DNA of 64,000 bases from Desulfosediminicola ganghwensis (GTDB taxonomy: Bacteria; Desulfobacterota; Desulfobulbia; Desulfobulbales; Desulfocapsaceae), in NCBI RefSeq assembly GCF_005116675.2, contig NZ_CP050699.1:3061001-3125000 (forward strand), in the 5' to 3' direction. Shown here in pieces: positions 1 through 9,368 of this stretch. The first letter of the stretch is position 1; the number at the start of each line of letters is the position of its first letter. The position numbers and the translations under genes are program-made. The notes beneath the pieces were generated by a model, which did not search any database, was not told the origin of the DNA, and saw nothing but the letters and a program-made list of their open reading frames with translations.

Positions 1-329
1 CTGGTCTGAAACAGGTTCAGGTACATCTCTACCTGTTTATTAGTTACCACGGGGAAATCGAAGAGTTGTTCTACTCCGGTGATGGTGGTATCTTCTCCCC
101 ATTCACCTGTTTCACTTAAAGCCCGTAATTCTTCATCAAGGTCCGCATCTGATTCGCTTGAAAGGTATTTGAGGTCGGGATCATTGATGTCGTTGTCAGC
201 GGCTCCTTCGATATTTCCGTCTTTTGTTGCAAGATAATCGGATTTTTCATTGATCGCGCAGCCTGAGAGAAAAAGTGCTGACGAAATCATTGTAAGTAGG
301 GGGGCAGTCGTAATATATTTTAGAAACAT
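1..329 (-). CDS. Membrane-bound lytic murein transglycosylase D-like lipoprotein (N-terminal part)
   Basis: The reading frame starts at the ATG complementary to 327-329 and runs off the left edge, giving 109 residues. It opens with a lipoprotein signal (hydrophobic stretch, then LFLSGC), so it is probably anchored to a membrane in the periplasm. An acidic linker follows. The segment then ends in FDFPVVTNKQVEMYLNLFQT, which resembles the region just before the SLT transglycosylase domain in the MltD family (typically a 'FD.PV..N..V..YL..F' pattern). The catalytic glutamate and any LysM repeats would lie outside the window. It is divergent from the PBP1A gene, about 255 bp away, which fits a shared peptidoglycan role. 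The family call rests on this short motif and the lipobox, so it is likely but not certain. Confidence 0.7.
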   Translation of the reverse strand, partial: MFLKYITTAPLLTMISSALFLSGCAINEKSDYLATKDGNIEGAADNDINDPDLKYLSSESDADLDEELRALSETGEWGEDTTITGVEQLFDFPVVTNKQVEMYLNLFQT

Positions 330-584
330 ATGAGTTATCAGTGGCCTATATATTAAGTAAACGGGGCGTTGAACCATATAGGTTACCCGGAAAAGTTTAT
401 TGAGTTCTGCAATATAACTTTGTACATTCAGGTCTGTTTTGACGCAGAGCTATTGATATTTGGAGAGTATTTAAAACCTAAGTGGTAAAGAATTGCAAGG
501 ATAATGCTGTCCGCCGACACCCGGCTTTAAGCAGTTGCCTGTCACATACCGCATATCACCCTGTCACGGCAGAAAAAAACAACT

Positions 585-3500
585 ATGTTAAAGAAGCTAT
601 TCTATTTTTTCCTGTTTGTCTGTTTTGCAGCTGTAGCAACGGCTTCAGGTGGACTGTACTATTATATCGTGCTGGAACCTGGTACCGAGATTGATGAGAA
701 TAATATCGGGTCAATTCTTGGTAAGGAAAGTCCTGTATTTTATAATGATAATCAGACAAAGCTCGGAGTGTTTTTTGACGAGGCTCACCGTCAATATGTT
801 CGATATGGCGAGATTCCTGAAGATTTTGTCAATGCTTTGGTGGCGGCTGAGGATAACCGGTTCTTTGAGCATTTCGGCTTTGACGTTTTCGGAATTACCA
901 GGGCGGTTATCAGAAATGTTCAGGCGGGTAGAATTGTCCAGGGCGGTAGTACCCTGACCCAGCAGACAGCAAAAAATCTATTTAAAAGAACCGAGAGATC
1001 ATATAAGGCGAAATTAAAAGAGTTGCTCTTTGCGTTGCGGCTTGAATATCGCTATCCGAAGGAAAAAATATTCGAATTTTATGCCAACCAGTTCTATGTG
1101 AGTGGGAACGGTCATGGATTGGGGGTTGCCGCAAGATATTACTTTGACAAGAAGCCGAGTGAGCTGACTTTGGTTGAGTGTGCCTTTATTGCCGGCAGTG
1201 TCAAAAGACCCAATTATTATAATCCATTCATCAAGAAAACCAGAGAAAGTGCTGAGCTGGCAGAGCAGCGGGCCAGGGGACGTTTGAAATATGTGCTCGA
1301 TAAAATGCTCGAGCTGGAAATGATCGGCCTAGGGAAATACCGGGAAGCACTTGCTTCCAATATTGGTTTTAATCAGGGGCAGGTGGGGTACTCTCTCGAT
1401 TATGTGATGGAGATGGTTAAGGATGCTGTCACGACCCAGGAGATAACCGAGAGTCTGGAAAAACACGATATAGACAATGTGGCTACTTCCGGTATCCGGA
1501 TTATCACCACCGTTGATAAGGATATCCAGGCAAAAACCCTCTACGCTCTTCGTCACGACCTCTCCCGTCTCGACACCTTACTGCGCGGTTATGAGCGTGA
1601 TGAAGTGCAGCAGGAATACAGTGAGATGACGTATACCGGTGACAATCGGCTGGATGTCGGCTCATTTCTTTTCGGCACGGTAAGCAGTGTCACAGTGACC
1701 GGCGGCCAGATCCTCGCTGTTGTCGATTTTGGTAGAAAACTCGGGGCAGGTACGCTTGATACCAAGGGTTTTGAGCATCTGGTCGATCCCCGGGTAAAGT
1801 GGCAGAAGAATATCTGGGCCAAGCCAGCCAAGGCTGATACGGAAAAGCTTGCCGGGCAGATTCAGCCTGGAGATAAAATATGGGTAAGCGTCCGCGACGT
1901 GAACGAGGTTGGCGATGTGCTGCTCGACCTGGAAAAATACCCCAAGGTCCAGGGCGCAACTATGGTTATGAAGGATGGTATGATCCGGGCCATGGCGGGC
2001 GGTACGGAAAATCGCTTTTATAACCGTGCCGTCTACGCGAAACGGACAATGGGCTCTTCCCTCAAACCATTTGTCTTCGCAGCTGCTTTGCAACTGGGCT
2101 GGAACAGTTCGGATCTGCTCCAGAATTCCAGGGATGTATTCGTCTATCATAATCAGCCGTATTTCCCTCGTCCCGACCACCAGAGTCCCCATGAATGGGT
2201 CTCGATGAGCTGGGCAGGTGTAAAATCTGAAAATCTCGCGTCTGTCTGGTTGCTGGCAAATCTCTGTGAGCAATTGAACCCTATCCAGTTTAAAACGGTT
2301 GCCGATCATCTCGGCCTCACGCCAAAGGTCGTGAACGGAGAGCAGGAGCCGTATCGTACATACCGAAACCGCATTCGTGATCGTTACGGCATAGTGGTGA
2401 ATCAGGATGTACTTCGCGAGGCCGCATACAATGCAGCTCTACGAAATAGTGAAGCTGATTTTATGTTTGAGAACATGATTGAGGAGTACAAGTACTTCAA
2501 CTCGCTGCATTACGGCTTGAATTTTGACAACTTTACGGAACAGCTCAACGCGAGTCTCAAAGACCGATCCAAACTAAAGAATTACGAGATCGAGGAGTTG
2601 CAGCTCAGAAAGAAAATTCTTTCAAAGACCTTTCTCAAGTTCGAAGAGTTACGAAGTCAACTCCACAATTACACCGACAGGTTGGAAGATCCGCTTGGTC
2701 TAATGCGACCGGACCTGCTTGGCGATGATTTAAATTCCGGTGAATTATTTTTCGATTTTAATCTTGGTCGATATGTTTTCATGCCAAGAAAATTGGTGCA
2801 TGGCGACCTCAGAGTCATAAACCGCAGAAATCTTCAGCAACAGCTATTTGTCTCGACAGAGGTGGAGCGCAAACAGTTCTGGGGTAATATCCTTCTCTAC
2901 GGAGAGGTGTCAGTAGAGTCGTTTGACATGCTTTCAAGACAGATGGATTTTGAGTACCGCCGCCTGCAACGGGAGCTGCCTTACAGCTTTGAGGTGCTTT
3001 CCGAGGTGAAGGATTTCAGGATCAATGTCGGGTTGAGGTATCTGATCGATCTAGCCCGGCAGATGGGAGTAAAAAGCGATCTGCAACCAGTGCTCTCTTT
3101 TGCCCTTGGCTCAAATGTAATGAGTTTGCTTGAGACGACCAGGATGTACGAAACCATGGTCACCGGTAAGCTGACAACCTATGGGGAGCATCCACAGGGG
3201 AGTGATAACGACAGTCTGCTGATTATTGATCGGATAGAATCCAGCGATGGCAGACTCCTCTATCAGCCGGAGCGTCACGTTACTCCAGTGCTTGGAGAAA
3301 AGAGCCGGATTGCTGTAAATAACATACTGGAAAATGTGATGAAGTTCGGTACCGGTCGTCGAGCCGACAAAGCGGTGAAGATTGCCGCGGCTGACGGCTC
3401 CGGGGCTGGCAACCTGACGGTTCCTGTGCCATTGATGGGCAAGACCGGAACCGCGAACCGTTACACCAATGCATCATTCTTTGGGTATCTGCCGGGGTTG

Positions 3501-3956
3501 GGTCAGAGCGGTACCTATATGGTCCCGGAAAAAGGCTATGCCGTAGGCGCCTATGTTGGTTTTGACGATAATTCAGATATGCGCAAATCAACAATTCGAA
3601 TCACTGGGGCCGCCGGTGCGTTGCCGTCCTGGGTTGATATCGTAAATACCATTATCCAGGAGCGGAGCTATATAGAGTCATTTGATCCGGTTGATCTCTC
3701 TTTTAATGGCCTGCAGTTAAAATATAATAATCTTGGCCAACTGAACATGGCAGTGAAGGGTGATGGTGGGGGAGTGATTGGTCAGCCTGCCAGCACTGTG
3801 AGCGAATTGAGTCGCTATAAGCCTTCAATTCTTACCTTTGGTCAAGTAAGTGAAAGTGGTTTCATCCCGGAGAGAACTTTCGAACCCTTCTGGCAGGTTG
3901 GAGAAGGATTGCTTTTTTCTGTCTCTGATGAGCTGGTAAATGCTTTCGAGCCTTGA
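585..3956 (+). CDS. Penicillin-binding protein 1A-type bifunctional transglycosylase/transpeptidase, unusually long
   Basis: This 1123-residue bitopic membrane protein should polymerise and cross-link peptidoglycan in the periplasm. One N-terminal transmembrane helix spans residues 5-30. The GT51 glycosyltransferase domain follows, with the EDNRFFEHFG motif (catalytic Glu89) and GGSTLTQQ. The transpeptidase motifs are SSLK (nucleophile Ser491), SEN (548-550) and KTGTA (from Lys953). SxN and KTG are about 400 residues apart, well beyond the usual distance in class A PBPs. The extra segment, roughly residues 590-830, is charged and helix-rich and matches no domain I recognise. The start at ATG 585 leaves a normal membrane anchor, although no strong ribosome-binding site precedes it. 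A 17-bp stem-loop lies just downstream, so it is probably transcribed alone. Confidence 0.93.
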   Translation: MLKKLFYFFLFVCFAAVATASGGLYYYIVLEPGTEIDENNIGSILGKESPVFYNDNQTKLGVFFDEAHRQYVRYGEIPEDFVNALVAAEDNRFFEHFGFDVFGITRAVIRNVQAGRIVQGGSTLTQQTAKNLFKRTERSYKAKLKELLFALRLEYRYPKEKIFEFYANQFYVSGNGHGLGVAARYYFDKKPSELTLVECAFIAGSVKRPNYYNPFIKKTRESAELAEQRARGRLKYVLDKMLELEMIGLGKYREALASNIGFNQGQVGYSLDYVMEMVKDAVTTQEITESLEKHDIDNVATSGIRIITTVDKDIQAKTLYALRHDLSRLDTLLRGYERDEVQQEYSEMTYTGDNRLDVGSFLFGTVSSVTVTGGQILAVVDFGRKLGAGTLDTKGFEHLVDPRVKWQKNIWAKPAKADTEKLAGQIQPGDKIWVSVRDVNEVGDVLLDLEKYPKVQGATMVMKDGMIRAMAGGTENRFYNRAVYAKRTMGSSLKPFVFAAALQLGWNSSDLLQNSRDVFVYHNQPYFPRPDHQSPHEWVSMSWAGVKSENLASVWLLANLCEQLNPIQFKTVADHLGLTPKVVNGEQEPYRTYRNRIRDRYGIVVNQDVLREAAYNAALRNSEADFMFENMIEEYKYFNSLHYGLNFDNFTEQLNASLKDRSKLKNYEIEELQLRKKILSKTFLKFEELRSQLHNYTDRLEDPLGLMRPDLLGDDLNSGELFFDFNLGRYVFMPRKLVHGDLRVINRRNLQQQLFVSTEVERKQFWGNILLYGEVSVESFDMLSRQMDFEYRRLQRELPYSFEVLSEVKDFRINVGLRYLIDLARQMGVKSDLQPVLSFALGSNVMSLLETTRMYETMVTGKLTTYGEHPQGSDNDSLLIIDRIESSDGRLLYQPERHVTPVLGEKSRIAVNNILENVMKFGTGRRADKAVKIAAADGSGAGNLTVPVPLMGKTGTANRYTNASFFGYLPGLGQSGTYMVPEKGYAVGAYVGFDDNSDMRKSTIRITGAAGALPSWVDIVNTIIQERSYIESFDPVDLSFNGLQLKYNNLGQLNMAVKGDGGGVIGQPASTVSELSRYKPSILTFGQVSESGFIPERTFEPFWQVGEGLLFSVSDELVNAFEP

Positions 3957-3991
3957 TCTTCTGTTTCTCAAAAACTTTTGGTAGAAACGTC

Positions 3992-4040
3992 ACAGGGGCA
4001 TTGAAGTTGGTGTGCTGAATCCAAACTTCAATGCCCCTGT
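3992..4040 (+). terminator. Perfect 17-bp stem-loop downstream of the PBP1A gene
   Basis: The arm at 3992-4008 is exactly complementary to 4024-4040, with a 15-nt loop. It starts about 35 bp after the PBP stop codon and is followed by TCTTTG, so the T-run is weak. A terminator is the simplest reading. Confidence 0.65.
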
Positions 4041-4120
4041 TCTTTGTAGCAGGCAGTAATAACCTGGTTAGTGAGTGCGCTAACTGGTTATAATGATTTG
4101 GTTGTGCTTTGAGCTGATTC

Positions 4121-4191
4121 GCAGATATGGTACGATTAGCTGGTTGCAAGAAATGCGGGCTAAAGACTTGTAATCGCCTGCAGATATGGTA
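4121..4191. repeat. Pair of 12-bp direct repeats upstream of the TPR lipoprotein gene
   Basis: GCAGATATGGTA occurs at 4121-4132 and again at 4180-4191, 59 bp apart. Both copies lie in the 338-bp gap between the PBP1A gene and the lipoprotein gene. A second partial repeat around AACTGGTTA occurs just upstream, near 4060-4090. They may be binding sites for a regulator of the lipoprotein gene or leftovers of a small duplication. No gene is visible in this gap. Confidence 0.4.
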
Positions 4192-4294
4192 ATAAGATGA
4201 AAATACTAATAATATTGACATAAATTGAGGCGGCGGTCGCAGGCCCTGAGGTCTGTACGACTGCTCCCCCGGAATTTAAGACCCTCTCCTGATC

Positions 4295-6136
4295 ATGAAG
4301 AAGACATTTTACATCAGTACTATCGCATGCTGTATGTTGGCGCTGACCGGTTGTGTTCAGTCCCAGAAACGAGTTGCCACCCCATCATCCGGCATGCAGG
4401 GCCCGAATATGAGTGCCCCTGTATATACTGGTGACGGCACCACCGATACCCCCGGGGCAAAGACTGTTCAGCAGCCTGGATATCTCGATATTGCTGATGA
4501 GTCAGGTTTGACATTGGAGGATGTAACCCGGGAGCAGGTCTTGCCTTCAATGCAATATGTAAATGATCGAATTTACCAGTACAGTAGTAAGCTTGAGAAA
4601 TGGAAAGAGTTGGACAGTAAATCCATGCAGGTGGATTTGAGCCAGGATGATACCGAACAAATGGTCCGCTGTTTCAGAAAGCTGCAGGGAGTACTGAACG
4701 GATATACTGCGCTCAGGGAAGATTTGTTACAGAATCACAATTATACCGGTAACGGTGGAGTGAGTGGTACGGTCATTCAGGATCTGCAGATACAGGATAT
4801 TGAGTTTCTTGAGAGTCCCTGTGGCAAGTTGTTAGGTGATAGCACTCAAAACAGCATCGGCTGGGGACAGTCTCAGGATAACACCGGACTTGAGCAGCTG
4901 GAAGCACTCGTGAAGCGTTATGCCGACAATCATGAATATGAAGAAGTTGTTCAGGTATGGCTGCAGATTCCCGAGAACCAGAAAGATCGTCTGAACCAGC
5001 AGACAAAGCTTCGATACGGTAATGCCCTGATGTATCTGCACCAGGAAGGGCAGGCGGCGAAGATCTATCGTCAGGTTATTGACGAGATGTCCGCCGCAGG
5101 CAGCAATGGTTCCGATCTTGTGTCGTATCGAAAGACGCTTGCTGATTTGTACACCGCCAGCGGTAACTATAAGGCTGCCGAAGAGCAGTATAATAAGATT
5201 TCTGAAGCGTATATCAGCCTTGGCAAAATCGATGACTGGTCCAAGTTGCAGATCTCCATTCTCGAAGGGAGTGTCAAAGGTGGGCCCGAGTTAAAGGCAT
5301 ACTCCGGTCTGCTTAGGAATTACCTTGGTTTTATTCCAGAAAAAGATGGTTACAAGGTTGTTTGGCAGGCCGATGAGTTTCTGCTTAATTACCCGTATTC
5401 CGCTGTTTCCTCTAATGTGGATATCATTAAAGCGGATAGCCAGAAAAGAGCCGATGGCTGGGTGAATCGGTTAATTGCCAATGTGGATCAGCTTGTGGCT
5501 GAGAAGAAATATGATCAAGCGATTCGTACTATTGACTCGGTTCCCCTCGATCTGATCGATAACCAGAAACGCGATCAGCTCAGGCTCAAAAAAGATGATC
5601 TTGTTCTGGCAGATGCAGTCAACAGAGAAACCCTGAAACTCACCCAGGTTCAGGATCTGCAGCGTAAATGGAATAATGGCATGCTGCTGGTAAAAGGTGA
5701 GCGCTACGAAGAGGCGATAACACTCTTTACCGAGATGCTTGACACGGAATATGGTGCCAAGGCCGAGAGCAAGATATCTGAAGTTGCCTTGCTGGCCGCT
5801 AATTCTGAGCGAAGAAAGGCTGCTGACCTCTTCATCCGCTTTACCAAAACTTCAGATCGGGAAAGCCAGAAAAAGCTGCTGCTCGAATGTCACCGTAAGC
5901 TCAAAGACATACTCGTCAAATATCCGGATGTTGAGATTGCGGATAAGGTTCGCAGCAATATCAAACGCGTGGAACAGGAAATGAATCGTCTTGATCCGAA
6001 CCTGCTTCGCATGACAGAAAATGATTTTCAGTTTCAGTCCCGGCAGACAATTGATCCATTCAATTCAGGTCTCGGTGTTGGAACCCTGCAGCCTTCCGCA
6101 CAATCTCCCATTACTGAGCGGCCTCTCGTTCAGTAA
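4295..6136 (+). CDS. TPR-like lipoprotein of unknown function
   Basis: This 613-residue protein begins with a lipoprotein signal ending in LALTGC (lipidated Cys20). A low-complexity Pro/Gly/Thr linker follows. Most of the rest looks helical, with repeats of the kind Y..A...Y..I....L and EEAITLFTEML, as in tetratricopeptide-type solenoids (clearest around residues 205-310 and 385-510). The C-terminus is rich in Pro, Gln and Ser. These features suggest an envelope scaffold or assembly factor, but I do not recognise an orthologous family. It sits between a PBP gene and a pilus-type ATPase, with its own strong terminator, and is probably monocistronic. Confidence 0.75.
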   Translation: MKKTFYISTIACCMLALTGCVQSQKRVATPSSGMQGPNMSAPVYTGDGTTDTPGAKTVQQPGYLDIADESGLTLEDVTREQVLPSMQYVNDRIYQYSSKLEKWKELDSKSMQVDLSQDDTEQMVRCFRKLQGVLNGYTALREDLLQNHNYTGNGGVSGTVIQDLQIQDIEFLESPCGKLLGDSTQNSIGWGQSQDNTGLEQLEALVKRYADNHEYEEVVQVWLQIPENQKDRLNQQTKLRYGNALMYLHQEGQAAKIYRQVIDEMSAAGSNGSDLVSYRKTLADLYTASGNYKAAEEQYNKISEAYISLGKIDDWSKLQISILEGSVKGGPELKAYSGLLRNYLGFIPEKDGYKVVWQADEFLLNYPYSAVSSNVDIIKADSQKRADGWVNRLIANVDQLVAEKKYDQAIRTIDSVPLDLIDNQKRDQLRLKKDDLVLADAVNRETLKLTQVQDLQRKWNNGMLLVKGERYEEAITLFTEMLDTEYGAKAESKISEVALLAANSERRKAADLFIRFTKTSDRESQKKLLLECHRKLKDILVKYPDVEIADKVRSNIKRVEQEMNRLDPNLLRMTENDFQFQSRQTIDPFNSGLGVGTLQPSAQSPITERPLVQ

Positions 6137-6150
6137 CTGCAAACTGTTAC

Positions 6151-6189
6151 CGCCCCCCCGGTTATCTTTAACCGGGGGGGGCGTTTTTT
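6151..6189 (+). terminator. Strong rho-independent terminator
   Basis: A GC-rich hairpin (CGCCCCCCCGGTTA paired with TAACCGGGGGGGGCG, 4-nt loop) is followed by six T residues at 6184-6189. It begins 15 bp after the stop of the TPR lipoprotein gene. Confidence 0.92.
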
Positions 6190-6330
6190 GAGCCGTAGGC
6201 TTGATCATATCTGTATCAATTGGTATTGGATGATCATCATTTCTCGATCGTCAGTAAAGTAGTTTGGCGAAACGAGGTTTCGTTTTCGCTGTGCTGCTGT
6301 CCACCGTAATTTGTGTTGACGGAGTTTTCC

Positions 6331-8604
6331 ATGTCTGCAATTGCCCCCCCAAGTGCCAAGGTTCGTTCCAGCAGTCCCTTTGATGTTCTTTTCAAACGAC
6401 TTATGAATGAGATTCACGCTGCGTCCAGCCCCAATGCTATCATGGTTGGGCTACGCAATAAGATTCTCAAGGTGTACGATGTCGAGATGGCGACCATATT
6501 TCTGGTGGATGCCAAAAAGCATCAGCTGGTCTCCTGGGTGTTGCTGCCGGGGGAGGCACTTAGGAAAATCAGGACGGACATAAACCGGGAATCCATAATC
6601 GGTTTTGTCGCCGATACCCAGAAAACTCTGAATATCCCTAATGTATACGATACCGAGGGGCTGAAAAGAATACATCCTACACTCACTTTTGACAGGCGCT
6701 GGGATGAAAAAGGTGGCTGCGTTACCCGGCAGGTACTGTCCACACCAATTGTTTACCAGAAGAATTTGTTGGGGGTGATTCAGCTCATAAATCGTTGTGA
6801 CGGACTGGAATTTGATACTGACGATGAACGACGCATAGCGGAACTCGCAGAAACGCTGGGTATTGCCCTTTACAACCATTATAAGACCGGCAAAAAGGTA
6901 CCTCTCAGATATGAGGAACTTATAAAAAGGGAAATCATCTCCGGGCAGGAAATGGAACGTGCCATGGTGATTGCGACCCAACAGGAAAGGGATGTCGAGT
7001 CGGTGTTGATGGAGAACTTCATGGTGGAGCGTGAAGAACTTGGCGATACTCTGGCCATGGTCTATCAGACCAAATTTATGGACCTTACCCAATCCACTCA
7101 CTCTGTTGCCTCGCTTGTCCCCAAGGGTAATTTCGACAATTTTGAGAGAGATCTCATTATTCCAGTCGAGCAGCAGGACGACACGCTTTTTCTGGCAGCC
7201 AAGGACCCGGTGAATCAGCCGGATCTCACCCAGATCAAGAAAACATATGGCGTGCTTCATGCCAAAATCTTCCTGTCCTTCGGTGATGACATCAGGGCGG
7301 TGCTTGAGAAATACCGGCCGGGCAACGAAGAGGAAGGGGAGTATGAGCAGAAACCGGGCTTAAATGGTCATGATTACCAGGAAGTCGACGAGCGTGTTGA
7401 GATCGATAACAGCCCTGCCATAAAGCTTGTAAATAAAATTCTGGAAGACGCATATTATGCTGGAGCTTCAGATATTCACATTGAACCTTATGGCATGACT
7501 CAGGACTCTGAGGTTCGGTTCAGAATTGACGGCCATTGCAAAAATATACTTCGAGTTCCAAAACATAATGTCACTTCGGTAATTGCCAGGGTAAAGGTAA
7601 TGGCTGATCTGGATATCTCCATTAAAAGAAAACCCCAGGATGGGAAGATAAAGTTCACCACAACCCGAGCGGACAACGTGGAGCTGAGGGTTGCGACCAT
7701 CCCAACCGCAGGCGGTAACGAAGATGTGGTGTTGCGAATCCTTGCAGACTCAAAGCCATTGCCGCTTGAGCAGATTACTCCTGCCAGGATTTATAATCGG
7801 ATAACCCAGGCCCTGGTTAAACCCCACGGTCTATTTCTGGTGGTTGGCCCCACCGGTTCCGGTAAAACCACTACTCTGCATTCAGCCCTCAATTACATCA
7901 ACACACCGGAAAAAAAGATCTGGACCGCGGAAGACCCGGTTGAGATTACCCAGTATCGACTCAGGCAGGTTCAGGTTAAGCCAAGTATCGGTTATACCTT
8001 TGCCGCTGCAATGCGCGCTTTTCTTCGTGCCGACCCCGATGTCATCATGATCGGTGAGATGCGAGATGAAGAGACCGCCGGCATGGCCATCGAGGCATCT
8101 CTTACCGGTCATCTGGTTTTCAGTACCCTGCACACCAACTCGGCGGCGGAAACCGTTGTCCGTCTGATCGATATGGGGCTGGACCCTTTCAATTTCTCAG
8201 ATTCACTGATTGGTATTCTCGCCCAGCGTCTGGTTCGTACTCTCTGCCCTGATTGTAAAGAGGGATACACTCCCAGCAAGAAAGAGTTTGATCATCTGGT
8301 GCAGTCATATGGCATCCTTTTTTATGATCATATCCAGACCAGCTATTCGGATTCGTTGGTGCTGTACAAGGCCAAGGGCTGCGATAAATGCAATAACAGT
8401 GGTTATAAAGGAAGGGCTGGTCTCTTTGAACTGCTTATTGCCAGCCAGAAAATTAAAGAAATGATCATCGACAAAGCGACCTCCGAAGAGATCAAGCAGG
8501 AGGCGATTAATAACGGCATGACTGTGCTGCTGCAGGAAGGTATCCAGCTGATATTTGATGGCAAAACCGATTACAATCAGGTTATGGCTACCTGCTCCAT
8601 CTAG
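6331..8604 (+). CDS. GAF-domain PilB/GspE-family secretion ATPase
   Basis: This hexameric AAA-like ATPase family powers type IV pilus extension or type II secretion from the cytoplasmic face of the inner membrane. The ATG at 6331 is preferred over an upstream GTG at 6313 because GGAG lies 6 nt before it, giving 757 residues. Residues about 25-190 look like a GAF sensor domain. An MshEN/T2SSE N-terminal region follows to about 330, then the motor domain. The motor domain has Walker A GPTGSGKTTT (from 506), Walker B DVIMIGEMRD, the His box STLHTNSA and a four-cysteine zinc motif (CPDC...CDKC). No pilin, PilC or secretin gene is nearby, so the partner machine must be encoded elsewhere. The GAF fusion suggests allosteric control by a small ligand, which is an inference. 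Confidence 0.9.
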   Translation: MSAIAPPSAKVRSSSPFDVLFKRLMNEIHAASSPNAIMVGLRNKILKVYDVEMATIFLVDAKKHQLVSWVLLPGEALRKIRTDINRESIIGFVADTQKTLNIPNVYDTEGLKRIHPTLTFDRRWDEKGGCVTRQVLSTPIVYQKNLLGVIQLINRCDGLEFDTDDERRIAELAETLGIALYNHYKTGKKVPLRYEELIKREIISGQEMERAMVIATQQERDVESVLMENFMVEREELGDTLAMVYQTKFMDLTQSTHSVASLVPKGNFDNFERDLIIPVEQQDDTLFLAAKDPVNQPDLTQIKKTYGVLHAKIFLSFGDDIRAVLEKYRPGNEEEGEYEQKPGLNGHDYQEVDERVEIDNSPAIKLVNKILEDAYYAGASDIHIEPYGMTQDSEVRFRIDGHCKNILRVPKHNVTSVIARVKVMADLDISIKRKPQDGKIKFTTTRADNVELRVATIPTAGGNEDVVLRILADSKPLPLEQITPARIYNRITQALVKPHGLFLVVGPTGSGKTTTLHSALNYINTPEKKIWTAEDPVEITQYRLRQVQVKPSIGYTFAAAMRAFLRADPDVIMIGEMRDEETAGMAIEASLTGHLVFSTLHTNSAAETVVRLIDMGLDPFNFSDSLIGILAQRLVRTLCPDCKEGYTPSKKEFDHLVQSYGILFYDHIQTSYSDSLVLYKAKGCDKCNNSGYKGRAGLFELLIASQKIKEMIIDKATSEEIKQEAINNGMTVLLQEGIQLIFDGKTDYNQVMATCSI

Positions 8605-8626
8605 CTGCCAATGGGATTATAGGAAA

Positions 8627-8676
8627 ATGGCCGGTATTTCAATGTATGCCAGCACGGCAATATGAAAACCGGCCAT
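8627..8676. terminator. Hairpin between convergent genes
   Basis: ATGGCCGGT at 8627-8635 is complementary to ACCGGCCAT at 8668-8676, with a weaker inner stem. It lies between the ATPase gene and the convergent DUF309 gene. There is no clear T-run, so it may act as a bidirectional or factor-assisted terminator. Confidence 0.45.
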
Positions 8677-8730
8677 GAGCAGATGGCAGCTTGAACGATA
8701 CGGGATGCGAAAAAGTAAAAGACAAATTAT

Positions 8731-9264
8731 CTATCCTACTAATTCCGGTGGTTGAGGATCGAGTTCCCGCAGGGCCTTCAGTAGTGGTTCGGGCTGAAAA
8801 TAGTCGCTGAGAAATTCCTGGTGTATTGTCAGAACATCTATTGCCTTATCTGCCATTTTTCTGGCTTGCGGTTTGTAGCCGCAGCCCAGTTTCACATAGA
8901 CTCCCGCCGCCCTGATCAGGGCCTGCATGATGAGCTTAGTGTCACCTTGGGCACTGTACCAGGCATGCTCGAGCACCTCGTGCATTTCAAAGAATAGCCC
9001 GAGGTTCCAGAGAATCGTACTCCTCCATATAGGATCTTCTGAACCGCCGTGGATTGTCTTTACTGCCTCTTTGTAGAGTTGCAGTCGTTGTTGGATATAC
9101 TCGGAATATAGTGGGGCAGGGTGTTCGGCGAGATATCGTTTTGCGACCTCTTCCGCACTGGAGATGTTACCGGCTTCCAGACATTCAACCAGTGAGCTTG
9201 AAAGGGTATTCCGAATATCACGACTTAACCGGTCGGTAAACGGATTGAATATTTTTTCAGTCAT
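8731..9264 (-). CDS. DUF309 family protein
   Basis: The 177-residue product carries the DUF309 signature: WNLGLFFEMHEVLEHAW followed by a helical stretch with ALIRAAGVYVKL. The family has a small helical fold with a conserved HExxE-like motif, and its function is not established. The start chosen is the ATG at 9264. An in-frame GTG at 9318 would add 18 Pro/Arg-rich residues that look like leader sequence. The gene lies about 105 bp downstream of the RND permease gene on the same strand and could be the last cistron of that efflux operon. Confidence 0.8.
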   Translation of the reverse strand: MTEKIFNPFTDRLSRDIRNTLSSSLVECLEAGNISSAEEVAKRYLAEHPAPLYSEYIQQRLQLYKEAVKTIHGGSEDPIWRSTILWNLGLFFEMHEVLEHAWYSAQGDTKLIMQALIRAAGVYVKLGCGYKPQARKMADKAIDVLTIHQEFLSDYFQPEPLLKALRELDPQPPELVG

Positions 9265-9368
9265 AGGGGATGGTGGCCGCTGCTGGGTGAAATGAAGCCG
9301 GGTGTAACCCGGCTTCACGAGATATTAGCCTGTTTGGTTTATTCTATCATATAGACGCGCAGATGAGG

